33,122 nucleotides of DNA from a virus: the IMG/VR virus record IMGVR_UViG_3300030430_004599, positions 1-33,122 of that record. The stretch is one strand, 5' to 3'. Both the position numbers and the translations under genes were made by a program. Under the pieces are notes generated by a model. It was not told the DNA's origin, ran no database searches, and saw only the letters and a program-made list of their open reading frames with translations. Below, in pieces: positions 21,644-29,531 of this stretch; position 1 is the stretch's first letter, and the number at the start of each line of letters is the position of its first letter.

Positions 21644-22341
21644 TGGCGTATCTGCAAAGCAACGTCCCTTACTTCAAGTGTTGGGTTCGTAGGGAGTACA
21701 CGCACAACCACGAGAAGTATCATGGCGAGTTTATTCACGCCATGGCGATTGCAGTCACGACGATGCCAACTCGTTGTCTGAGCTTCCAGGTCATTTTCAC
21801 CGGGGCTGAAACGTACGACGACGACAAAGAGCCAAACGTGCATGGCGGCGCTATGTGGGCTCGTATGCCCATAACAGCCTTAGTCGGTGATACTCCCCTA
21901 GAAGAGTGGCCAGAGCCAATGCCGGTTTGGGCGGCTCAACCTTGGGACTGCTCATCTCGGGATCATGCCGTCTATGTTTTGGATCGCTGCACGCCTTGTC
22001 CCTGGTTAGCCAAGATCGATGGCAAAATGTATCCAGCCAAGTATCTTTTCACGGTTGATTACACAAACAACGAAATCGCCGACGACCCAGCTCAGCATAA
22101 GCAGAGTCATGTGATGGAGCTGCTAGACGCGGGTGAGTGGACAGGAAACATAGTGGCGCTCCCTAATAACAGAGTCAGGGTTACACACCCAGCCTGGTTC
22201 GAAACCGGCGAGGGCGCTCCCGATTTCCGACCGTCCCAACATATCCATTACTCAAAGTCTGATTTAGATTACACTCTGGACGTGAACCAAGTGTTCGATA
22301 ATCTTTACGCGGAGACGAAGCGTGGCGGTAAGCGGAAGTAA
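21643..22341 (+). CDS. Conserved marine-phage protein, 'AYLQSNVP' family
   Basis: This 232-aa product starts at GTG 21643, overlapping the TAG stop by one base. Its opening, AYLQSNVPYFKCWVRREY (residues 2-19), is the signature of a family widespread in marine phages, which I know only as a conserved protein. Further shared elements are HGEFIHAMAIAVTTMPTR, MPITALV, the cysteine-bearing RCTPCPWL and MYPAKYLFTVDYT. Several histidines and cysteines (KCWV, HNHEKYHGEF, DCSSRDH, RCTPCP) could form metal sites. The gene lies among head-tail genes, so a structural role is likely. Confidence 0.8.
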   Translation: MAYLQSNVPYFKCWVRREYTHNHEKYHGEFIHAMAIAVTTMPTRCLSFQVIFTGAETYDDDKEPNVHGGAMWARMPITALVGDTPLEEWPEPMPVWAAQPWDCSSRDHAVYVLDRCTPCPWLAKIDGKMYPAKYLFTVDYTNNEIADDPAQHKQSHVMELLDAGEWTGNIVALPNNRVRVTHPAWFETGEGAPDFRPSQHIHYSKSDLDYTLDVNQVFDNLYAETKRGGKRK

Positions 22342-23017
22342 AAATTTCGAGTTAGACGTTGCGGATTACGTCGAGGAAGCATTCGAGCGTTGCGGACTCG
22401 AGCTGCGCACCGGATACGATCTTAAAACGGCAAACCGATCCTTGAATCTCATGTTGGCCGAGTGGGCAAACAGAGGGCTGAATCAGTGGACGATCAACCA
22501 AAAAGAGATCGCGCTCGTAAAAGATACGACCGTCTACACGATCGATACCACAACGCCAACTGCGACGATCGATGTCCTGGATGTCTTCATCCGGGAGACC
22601 ATAGGTGGAGTATCTACCGACGTGCCAATGACGAGGATGTCTAGGTCGGAATATGCAAACATTTCCACCAAGACGAGCACTGGCAAACCGAACCAATATC
22701 TTATCGATAAGCAAATCAGCCCGACGATCACGGTTTGGCCTGCACCCGATCAGAACTCTAAATACGAGCTGTATCTTAACGTGCTCAGTCGTATGGATGA
22801 CGCTGACGCTGGCGCTGACACACTACAGGTGCCGTTCCGATTCTTCCCCTGTTTGGCGGCTGGTCTGGCTTACTACTTGGCTTTGAAAAGAGCACCAGAA
22901 AAAGTTGCCATGCTGAAACAGCTGTATGAGGAAGAGTTCGAGCGTGCTTTGAGCCAAGACCAGGATCGTGTGTCTTTCCGTGTTGCGCCTGATTTACGCG
23001 GCTACAACTTAGGCTGA
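22322..23017 (+). CDS. Head-to-tail adaptor (P22 gp4 / SU10-adaptor-like)
   Basis: This 231-aa protein starts at GTG 22322 within the previous gene. The helical N-terminus (FELDVADYVEEAFERCG, then RSLNLMLAEWANRGLNQWTI) and the beta part with TVYTIDT match the tail accessory family of short-tailed phages, which stack under the portal. Similar residue order 'A..SLN.ML.EWANRGLN.W.' is well known. Its place between structural genes, and a partner adaptor at 23337, support the assignment. It probably closes the portal channel and binds the tail hub. Confidence 0.78.
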   Translation: MAVSGSKNFELDVADYVEEAFERCGLELRTGYDLKTANRSLNLMLAEWANRGLNQWTINQKEIALVKDTTVYTIDTTTPTATIDVLDVFIRETIGGVSTDVPMTRMSRSEYANISTKTSTGKPNQYLIDKQISPTITVWPAPDQNSKYELYLNVLSRMDDADAGADTLQVPFRFFPCLAAGLAYYLALKRAPEKVAMLKQLYEEEFERALSQDQDRVSFRVAPDLRGYNLG

Positions 23018-23340
23018 TGGCGTATGCTAGTAACAGACGAGCCTACGGGATCTGTGACATCACAGGGTTCCGTTATCGGCTGAAAGATATGAAGATGACT
23101 TGGGACGGGTTACTGGTTGGCCCGGATCAGTGGAGCGCAAAACATCCGCAGCTGATGCCCAAGCCCTCACCGATCGATCCCCAAGCTTTGCAAATAACTC
23201 GCCCAGACCAAGCGGCTGACGGCAATGACTCAACGGTCTTCACGGTTTATACAAACGTGGGCGATGGAAAGCTTGGCACACTTTTGCAAACATTTGCACT
23301 TACTGCTAGTGTCGGCACTGTAGAGGTAACTACATCATGA
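23017..23340 (+). CDS. Conserved phage protein related to Cys-containing ribbon family
   Basis: The 107-aa product starts at ATG 23017, overlapping the TGA stop of the upstream gene by one base. Residues 11-50 (GICDITGFRYRLKDMKMTW, GLLVGPDQWSAKHPQ) match a phage family in which two CxxC motifs often form a zinc ribbon; here only one Cys remains (C13), so the metal site is gone. The conserved QITRPDQ follows. The C-terminus is Thr-rich and beta. The role may be in tail completion; function not shown. Confidence 0.7.
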   Translation: MAYASNRRAYGICDITGFRYRLKDMKMTWDGLLVGPDQWSAKHPQLMPKPSPIDPQALQITRPDQAADGNDSTVFTVYTNVGDGKLGTLLQTFALTASVGTVEVTTS

Positions 23341-23987
23341 GCTTCACTTTAGCGACACTGAAATCAACCGTGCAAGATTACCTGCAAGTCAACGAAACGA
23401 CTTTCAACAACAATCTAAACACGTTCATCAAAGAGGCGGAGAGCAGGATCTTCAAGCTTGTTCAGCTGCCCGAGCAACGCAAAAATGTGACGGGCACGGC
23501 GACATCGGGCAACCGGTTTCTCGCCACACCCTCTGATTTCTTTGCGCCGTTTTCGCTCGCGATCATAAACAGTAGCAGCAAATACATATACTTAGATTTC
23601 AAGCACCCTTCGTTCCTCAAGGAGTTCAGTCCGACGTCCACAACCACCGGGACGCCTAAGTATTATTCGTTGTTTGACGATTCTGCTTTCGAGCTTTCTC
23701 CGGTGCCCAATGCAAACTTTACTGTCGAGCTTCATTACCTGCACAAGCCAGCGTCGCTGACGGCGGGCAGTGACTCAGGTTCGACTGTGCTCTCAACAGA
23801 TCACCCCGACCCGTTGCTTTATGGCACCCTGGTCGAGGCCGCTGTTTTTCTCAAGGAAGCCCCTGACGTAGTCGCCAACTTCGAGGCTCGGTTCAAGGAA
23901 GGCGTCGCACGCATGAAGAATGTGAGCGAAGGCCGTGCCACACGAGACGAGTTCCGATATGACTTACTGCGATCAGGTGTGACTTGA
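23337..23987 (+). CDS. Second tail adaptor-like structural protein
   Basis: This 216-aa protein starts in an ATGA overlap with the upstream gene. Its pattern is one I know from marine short-tailed phages: MSFTLATLKSTVQDYLQ, then FIKEAESRIFKLVQLPEQR, GTATSGNRFLATPSDFFAP and YYSLFDDSAFELSP, VELHYLHKPASLTAG, then DHPDPLLYGTLVEAAVFL. This matches SU10-type adaptor or tail-completion proteins. It is paired with the gp4-like gene. The helical start and end with a beta core fit an adaptor ring. It ends in a TGATG overlap with the next gene. Confidence 0.75.
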   Translation: MSFTLATLKSTVQDYLQVNETTFNNNLNTFIKEAESRIFKLVQLPEQRKNVTGTATSGNRFLATPSDFFAPFSLAIINSSSKYIYLDFKHPSFLKEFSPTSTTTGTPKYYSLFDDSAFELSPVPNANFTVELHYLHKPASLTAGSDSGSTVLSTDHPDPLLYGTLVEAAVFLKEAPDVVANFEARFKEGVARMKNVSEGRATRDEFRYDLLRSGVT

Positions 23988-24709
23988 TGGGGAAGATTCA
24001 AGAACTACGAGATAAAAAAGTAGCAATACTCGGTTTGGGAGCATCTCAAATCGATTACGTCATAGGCGTCGAAAACAGCAAAACCTGGGATGAGGTTTGG
24101 ACGATAAACTCCGCGTTAGCGGTTTTCGAATGCGACCGGGTTTTCATGATGGATCCAGCTAGTCGGTTCCTGGATACGGACGACGCTGGGAATCAAACGG
24201 ATGTGATGCGTCGGCTTCTGCCCACCTACACAAAACCAATCTACACTTGCCAGCTCGACGAGCGAGTGCCAAGCCTGGTTGAATACCCTCTCGAGGAGGT
24301 TATTGAGGATCAACGCTGTGCTTACATGAACACCACCGTCGCTTACTCCCTAGCCTTTGCGGCATACCATCGAGTTGGGCATGTAGATCTTTTCGGCATG
24401 GATTTTTCGTACCGGCAAAACCTGCATTTCGCGGAGGCCGGGAGGGCTTGCGTAGAGTTTTGGTTGTGCAAGCTCATCTCCATGGGAATCACAGTCGGGG
24501 TGAGTCCACGCAGCTCCCTGCTCGACCAGAACGTCGAGTTAGAAGAACGGCTGTATGGTTATCACCGTCTACCAAATCCGAAGGTTGCCATGCCAAACCC
24601 CGAAGGTGAGTGGGTGGTTTGCGATCGCTCTGAGCTTGCAGCCATGGTCAAAAAGCATGGTCTTGAGACCACAGAGCCCCTGCGATCACCGGAGCCATAC
24701 AAGGGATAA
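23987..24709 (+). CDS. Putative sugar-transfer enzyme (MptE/DUF115-like)
   Basis: The 240-aa protein starts at ATG 23987 in TGATG. Its opening Rossmann-like strand, KVAILGLGASQIDYVIG (residues 11-27), the VWTINSALAVFECDRVFMMDP segment, YPLEEVI, NTTVAYSLAFAAYHRVGHVDLFGMDFSY and GITVGVSPRSSLL agree with the MptE-like/DUF115 family, related to sialyltransferase-type GT-A/B folds. Several members act on glycans or pterins. In phages such genes may modify virion glycans or the host surface. It is the only clear enzyme in the tail module apart from lysis genes. Substrate unknown. Confidence 0.65.
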   Translation: MGKIQELRDKKVAILGLGASQIDYVIGVENSKTWDEVWTINSALAVFECDRVFMMDPASRFLDTDDAGNQTDVMRRLLPTYTKPIYTCQLDERVPSLVEYPLEEVIEDQRCAYMNTTVAYSLAFAAYHRVGHVDLFGMDFSYRQNLHFAEAGRACVEFWLCKLISMGITVGVSPRSSLLDQNVELEERLYGYHRLPNPKVAMPNPEGEWVVCDRSELAAMVKKHGLETTEPLRSPEPYKG

Positions 24710-24711
24710 TC

Positions 24712-24996
24712 ATGTCGAGAGGTGAAATACAGCTCGGGCAGGTAATGGTGTCGACCACAGACAACCGAGGGCACGACGCTGAGTTCTGGGCCGAGCAAAC
24801 AACTAACAAGATTTTGGGTATCAGCGCAGAGGCTGAGCCGCATATTAGGATGCAAGCTGAGGCTTTCCGAAACCAGGTTTATACCCTTATACTGTTGGGC
24901 ATGAAGAACGCCATCGCTTCTGACCGGGTGACGATACGAGGCTTACTTGCAGCCCAGGGCCACGAGGATATGGCAAAAATTATCAAGGAGCTTTGA
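24712..24996 (+). CDS. Small conserved helical phage protein
   Basis: This 94-aa protein starts 2 bases after the previous stop. It is a family I recognise in many phage genomes: RGHDAEFWAEQTTNKILGI (19-37), AEPHIRMQAEAFRNQVYTLIL (41-61), MKNAIASDRVTI and LAAQGHEDMAKIIKEL. It is all-helical with a compact three-helix prediction. The conserved His, Trp and Asp suggest that it is functional rather than a random ORF, but its role is unknown. It lies between the sugar enzyme and tail genes. Confidence 0.75.
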   Translation: MSRGEIQLGQVMVSTTDNRGHDAEFWAEQTTNKILGISAEAEPHIRMQAEAFRNQVYTLILLGMKNAIASDRVTIRGLLAAQGHEDMAKIIKEL

Positions 24997-24997
24997 T

Positions 24998-25426
24998 ATG
25001 GCCATCACGTCCGCGATCCCCACGAGTTTCAAACAAGAGATTCTTGTCGGCACTCATAACTTTACGGCGTCAAGCGGGAACACCTTCAAGCTTGCCTTGT
25101 ATACTTCCAGCGCAACATTGGGCGCTTCAACCACAGCTTTCACGACGACAGGTCAAGCCTCTGGCACAAATTATACGTCCGGTGGTTCTAACCTGACCTC
25201 AGTCACTCCAACGACTAGCGGAACCACAGCGGTGTGCGATTTTTCAGACCTGACTTTCGGCACTGCTACCGTCACGGCGAGGGGATGCCTGATCTACAAC
25301 TCAAGCGCGTCAAACAAAGCTGCCGCAGTTATCGATTTTGGTGGTGACAAAACCAGCACAGCAGGCGATTTCACGGTGGTATTTCCTAGCCCAACGGCGA
25401 CCGGCGCGATCATTCGGATCGCGTAA
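24998..25426 (+). CDS. Small tail structural protein (Thr/Ser-rich)
   Basis: This 142-aa protein starts at ATG 24998, supported by AAGGAG (24985-24990) at 7 bases; a longer reading from 24947 is rejected. The sequence is beta-rich, Thr/Ser/Gly-rich (starts MAITSAIPTSFKQEILVGTH), with VCDFSDLTFGTATVTARGCL and FGGDKTSTAGDFTVVFP. This is a known small structural protein family in marine phages, placed before the tail hub. It might be a tail-tip or head-fibre unit. It contains no enzymatic residues. Confidence 0.72.
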   Translation: MAITSAIPTSFKQEILVGTHNFTASSGNTFKLALYTSSATLGASTTAFTTTGQASGTNYTSGGSNLTSVTPTTSGTTAVCDFSDLTFGTATVTARGCLIYNSSASNKAAAVIDFGGDKTSTAGDFTVVFPSPTATGAIIRIA

Positions 25427-25432
25427 TGCCCC

Positions 25433-27331
25433 ATGCCGCTGCAAACCTTAGACTTTCAGCCAGGCGTCGACAAAGAGGGCACTGACTATTCTGCAAAGGG
25501 TGGTTGGGTCGATAGCAATCTGATTCGCTTTCGCAAGGGTCGAGTTGAAAAACTCGGGGGCTGGCTGAAGCTTGGCTCCACTTACTTCCTTGGGAAAGCC
25601 AGGGCCCTGCACTCGTGGATCTCTTTGGGCGGAGTGCGTTACCTGGGCATCGGCACAACGGTCAAATACTACATCGAAGAGGGTGAAGCGTTTTACGATA
25701 TCACGCCGATCCGATCTACAACCAGCGCAGGAGACGTGACGTTCAGCGCGACTAACGGATCGTCTACGATTACCGTAGCGGACACAGCCCATGGTGCGGT
25801 AAATGGTGACTTTGTGACTTTCAGCGGTGCAGCTTCGCTCGGTGGCAACGTGACCGCAGCGGTGCTCAATCAAGAATATCAGATCGATCTTGTCACAACC
25901 GCCAACGCTTACACCATCACGGCGAAAGACACAGACGGAACTACGGTCACCGCTAATTCATCCGATTCCGGCAATGGCGGTTCGAGCACGGTGGGCACCT
26001 ACCAGATAAATGTTGGCTTGGACACTTTTGTCCAGTCCTCTGGTTGGGGTCTGGGCACTTGGGGTGCCGGGGGTTTCGGTTCAGCCTCAAGCATCAGTGC
26101 GGTGAATCAGCTGCGTTTGTGGACGCATGACAATTACGGCGAGAACCTGATTATTAATCCTCGCGGTGCAGGCATTTTTCGGTGGGTAGAGAACAACGGC
26201 GTCAACACACGAGCTTTGGAGTTATCAGGCATCACTGGGGCGAACCTGGTTCCGACGGTTGCTCTGCAAGTGCTTACCTCTGAGACGGATCGTCATTTGA
26301 TTGTTTTAGGCGCGGATCCCATCTCAGGCAGCAGCCGCACTGGCGTGGTTGATCCCATGCTAATTGCTTTCAGCGATCAAGAAAACGAGCTTGAGTTTGA
26401 GCCGACGACCACAAACACTGCGGGATCGCTGAGGCTGTCCTCGGGATCTTTCATCGTCGGCGGAATCAAGTCGCGTCAAGAGGTGTTAATTTTTACTGAC
26501 ACGAGCTTATATTCGATGAACTTCATCGGGCCGCCTCTCACGTTTGCTTTGAACCTGGTGAACGAAGGGTCGGGGCTGATCGGGCCGAAAGCCGCCGCGA
26601 ACGCCTCGAACGGCGTGTTTTATGCCAGCAAAACGGCGTTTTACTTCTATAACGGATCGGTTAAAAAGCTCCCTTGCTCTGTCCAAGAGTTTGTATTCAA
26701 CGACTTGGATTTGGGTCAAGCTTTCAAGTGCCACATGGGCATAAATTCTGAGTTTGGCGAAATGTGGTTTTTCTACCCGAGCATAGAAGACGGCACTGGT
26801 GAGATATCTCGATATGTGATCTATAACTATGAAGAGAACAACTGGGCCGTGGGTAGTTTGGTTCGGTATTCATGGCTTGATGCTGGGATCGAGGATCTGC
26901 CGCTGAGCGGAGCAACCACCTCATCCGGCGAGTGTATTTTTCAGCACGAGACTGGATTCGATGATGACGGTGCTGCAATGACGGGCGTTTTTATCGAGAG
27001 TGCGGATCTCGATATAAGCTCGGGAGACAGCTTCAGCTTCATCAAAAAAATCATCCCGGATATGAAATTCGTCACTGATCCCAATGTTTCGAGCGCGCCC
27101 GCTATGAACATCGTGTTGAAGAGGCGTGACTTCCCAGGTCAGTCTCTAACAGTGGACTCGACGAACCAAGTCACCGAATCCTCGACTTTCAGCAATGTGC
27201 GCAGCCGCGCCAGGCAGATGGTGTTCCGATTCGAGAGTGATGACGACAACACTGCGGCAGATCAACTGGGGTATAAGTGGCGGCTTGGCTCTACTCGGAT
27301 TGATATTCAACCGAGTGGGCGACGTGCATGA
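25433..27331 (+). CDS. Tail hub protein (P22 gp10-like, beta-propeller)
   Basis: This 632-aa protein is the major tail hub candidate. It opens with LDFQPGVDKEGTDYSAKG and WVDSNLIRFRKGRVEKLGGW (in part), the conserved N-terminus of the gp10-like hub proteins in short-tailed phages, followed by repeated propeller-like strands (ARALHSWISLGGVRYLGIGT, WFFYPSIEDGTGEISRYVIY). A Thr-rich insertion sits at about 95-190. Residues 202-216 contain GWGLGTWGAGGFGS, a motif shared with the 2964 protein. The upstream ribosome site is weak. Hub identity is by pattern and gene order. Confidence 0.8.
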   Translation: MPLQTLDFQPGVDKEGTDYSAKGGWVDSNLIRFRKGRVEKLGGWLKLGSTYFLGKARALHSWISLGGVRYLGIGTTVKYYIEEGEAFYDITPIRSTTSAGDVTFSATNGSSTITVADTAHGAVNGDFVTFSGAASLGGNVTAAVLNQEYQIDLVTTANAYTITAKDTDGTTVTANSSDSGNGGSSTVGTYQINVGLDTFVQSSGWGLGTWGAGGFGSASSISAVNQLRLWTHDNYGENLIINPRGAGIFRWVENNGVNTRALELSGITGANLVPTVALQVLTSETDRHLIVLGADPISGSSRTGVVDPMLIAFSDQENELEFEPTTTNTAGSLRLSSGSFIVGGIKSRQEVLIFTDTSLYSMNFIGPPLTFALNLVNEGSGLIGPKAAANASNGVFYASKTAFYFYNGSVKKLPCSVQEFVFNDLDLGQAFKCHMGINSEFGEMWFFYPSIEDGTGEISRYVIYNYEENNWAVGSLVRYSWLDAGIEDLPLSGATTSSGECIFQHETGFDDDGAAMTGVFIESADLDISSGDSFSFIKKIIPDMKFVTDPNVSSAPAMNIVLKRRDFPGQSLTVDSTNQVTESSTFSNVRSRARQMVFRFESDDDNTAADQLGYKWRLGSTRIDIQPSGRRA

Positions 27332-27639
27332 GCAGGCTTCTAGAGACCAGGTTGCCGTTCGCTCAAGGCGATGCGGTGTCCGCAGACACGTTCAATCGGT
27401 TGATCAGAATACTCGAGCTGAACCTGGGTCGAGTGGATTTCACCATATCTCCGCACTTCAACGCGACGGAGATCAGCGAGCTTCAGTTTGCAACTGGCGC
27501 AATCATATTCAATACTACGACGGAAATTCACCAAGCTTTCGATGGCACTCAATTTAGGGATCTCTACAGCCATCAGACATATCCGACAGGCTTGGCAGCG
27601 ACGGCAGCAGTGGGTGGAGTATCGGTGACAATATCATGA
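27328..27639 (+). CDS. Small tail-module protein, unknown
   Basis: The 103-aa product starts in an ATGA overlap with the hub gene. The residues LPFAQGDAVSADTFNRLIRI (9-28) and FNATEISELQFATGAIIFNT are typical of a small family next to tail hub genes in marine phages; the second part looks like a beta-strand pair as found at the end of fibre repeats (IIFNTTTEIHQAFDGTQFRDL). It could be a minor tail or tail-needle-associated subunit. Function unknown. Confidence 0.65.
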   Translation: MSRLLETRLPFAQGDAVSADTFNRLIRILELNLGRVDFTISPHFNATEISELQFATGAIIFNTTTEIHQAFDGTQFRDLYSHQTYPTGLAATAAVGGVSVTIS

Positions 27640-29531
27640 TGGAACTTGAACAGGCGCTGATGAGGGTATACGACCAGAAAGACGCTCAGAACATGAGCGG
27701 TTTTGCTGAGGGCGGTACTGTCGTCGAATCAGAGACACAGACTACCCCGGAAATGGATCGCATGTTGATGGAGGCGCAACAGGGCGTCGCCGAAGGAGCG
27801 CAGCAAGATCCGAACGCATCCCTTGTAGAATATATCGATGAACTGTTGGCTCAACGAGATCAAGCAGAAGACTCGAGTGAACGCGCTCAAATCGAGCACA
27901 TGGCAGACGCGGCAGTACTGAGCCAAGAGGCGCCGATGGCGGCGCAAGCTTTCGAGATTGCGGCGCAAGGCCGAGGTGAAGACACGGCACTGGCTCACCT
28001 GCGACCTGGCGAGGTCGTTCTTCCACCCGAAATGTTTGACGACCCAGACTTCGAACGCATGGTCGAGAGCCGTTTCGGCGAACTGGATCTTGATCCAGAG
28101 GCGCACGTTGTTGGGCTGGGTATCGCAAGTCTGAACCCGATCACTGGCCTGGAAGAGTTTGGCTTCCTCAAGAAAATCGCGAAAGGCATCAAGAAGGTCG
28201 TCAAGAAGGTCGTCAAGCCGATCGCAAAAGTCGCTCAGTTTATACCTGGCCCCTGGCAACCAATCGCAGCCATGGCAAACAAAGCTTTCACGGTGTACGA
28301 CGTCGCTAAGGGGAGAGCCAATCCTCTAAGTTTATTGACTGTTGCTGGCCCGCTGGCCACTGGTGGTGGTCTTGGCAAAAATATCGCAGACATCAAAAGT
28401 GCAGGAGGTGGCAGTTTTCTCGGCGGTATCGGTAAAAGTCTGACGGGTACGGGCTCTGCTTTACGCGGTGGTATTGGGAGTTTGTTTTCGAACCCAGTAG
28501 AAGCGTTGAGCAAAGACCTGCCCAACCTTTTGAGAACTGCAAACTATCAAGGTATGTCACCTGCCGAAAGAACAAAAGATGCCGTAACCCGCCTGCGGGA
28601 GTTGACCAAAGATCCAAAAATAAACGAATTGGTTCAAGGATTTCGAAAGTCTGGTCTCGGCCCTGTTCAGCAAATACAGGCTCTGCAACAAGCGGGAGCT
28701 GGCGGATCGGTGTTCGGCAACATTTTGAGCGGGCAAACGACGCTGGGTAATGTCCTGGGCGGAATTGGCCAACCGGGCGCGCAAAGTGGCGGCAGTTTGG
28801 GTGGCTTTTTGGGCGGAGGCCAAGGTCAAGGCGGCTTAGGTGGTCTTCTTGGTGGGGGCCAGGGCGGCGGTCTTGGCGGCTTGCTGGGCGGCGGAGGTGG
28901 GATCGGCGGATTGCTAGGGGGCGGTCGCGGCGGTGGTTTTAACCTGGGAACGCTGGGGGCGCTTGGTGCGGCTGGTCTGATTGGCAAACTCGCCTATGAC
29001 GAAGCTAAGAATATGCGCGGCGTGCCCCTCACTCCGCTCACACAAGAAGGCTCGACAGGCCGATACAATATTGAAGCCGAGATCGCGCGTCGCATGGGCA
29101 AAGAGGCGCCCAACCCTGTTGAGTTTGGGTTGTTACCAGAGGGCACAATACCAACTCTGAGCGGCGGGAGAAGGGCTCCAGAGCGAGAGCAAGAGCCCGT
29201 CATGCAGAGGCGTTACGGTGGCCCGGTCATGGCGTTCGCCGAGGGAGGCGACGTTGCAATAGAAGATTTCAAAAGAATGGATGGCCCGATAAACGGCCCT
29301 GGCACAGAAATCAGTGACGATATTCCAGCGATGCTTTCTGACGGAGAATTTGTCATGACTGGTCGCGCCGTGCGCGGCGCTGGGGCATTCGATCTTCAAA
29401 AAGGCGACGGTGGCATTTTGACGTTGACGCCGAATGGAGCGGAGAGCAGGGACAAAGGCACAAATCTAATGTACGAAATGATGGAGCTGTTTTCTGAGTT
29501 CGCTGACAAGCCGAAGAGGTCAGCGGCATGA
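27636..29531 (+). CDS. Ejection-type virion protein with membrane-active segment
   Basis: This 631-aa protein has an acidic, helical N-terminal region, then LRPGEVVLPPEMFDD (127-141), followed by an amphipathic, Lys-rich stretch at about 178-205 (FLKKIAKGIKKVVKKVVK then PIAKVAQFIPG) and a hydrophobic region AMANKAFTVYDVAKG. A Gly/Leu-rich repeat lies at about 385-438. The C-terminus carries DIPAMLSDGEFVMTGRAV (569-586) and RGAGAFDLQKGDGG, a motif family common in marine phages. The pattern suits an internal virion protein that crosses membranes during DNA delivery. The product starts with the ATG overlapping the previous stop. Confidence 0.7.
   Translation: MMELEQALMRVYDQKDAQNMSGFAEGGTVVESETQTTPEMDRMLMEAQQGVAEGAQQDPNASLVEYIDELLAQRDQAEDSSERAQIEHMADAAVLSQEAPMAAQAFEIAAQGRGEDTALAHLRPGEVVLPPEMFDDPDFERMVESRFGELDLDPEAHVVGLGIASLNPITGLEEFGFLKKIAKGIKKVVKKVVKPIAKVAQFIPGPWQPIAAMANKAFTVYDVAKGRANPLSLLTVAGPLATGGGLGKNIADIKSAGGGSFLGGIGKSLTGTGSALRGGIGSLFSNPVEALSKDLPNLLRTANYQGMSPAERTKDAVTRLRELTKDPKINELVQGFRKSGLGPVQQIQALQQAGAGGSVFGNILSGQTTLGNVLGGIGQPGAQSGGSLGGFLGGGQGQGGLGGLLGGGQGGGLGGLLGGGGGIGGLLGGGRGGGFNLGTLGALGAAGLIGKLAYDEAKNMRGVPLTPLTQEGSTGRYNIEAEIARRMGKEAPNPVEFGLLPEGTIPTLSGGRRAPEREQEPVMQRRYGGPVMAFAEGGDVAIEDFKRMDGPINGPGTEISDDIPAMLSDGEFVMTGRAVRGAGAFDLQKGDGGILTLTPNGAESRDKGTNLMYEMMELFSEFADKPKRSAA
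28789..28950 (+). repeat. Gly/Leu-rich coding repeats (GGLGGLLGGG)
   Basis: The reading frame contains four or five related units of the form GGLGGLLGGG(Q/R)GG between Gln/Gly spacers. The units are degenerate in DNA (gg-rich). It is a low-complexity, flexible, hydrophobic segment within the ejection-type protein. Copy number may vary between relatives. Confidence 0.65.

Noticed and set aside
24947-24997. Upstream start of the small tail protein
   Set aside because: AAGGAG at 24985-24990 fits ATG 24998; the extension overlaps the previous gene in another frame.
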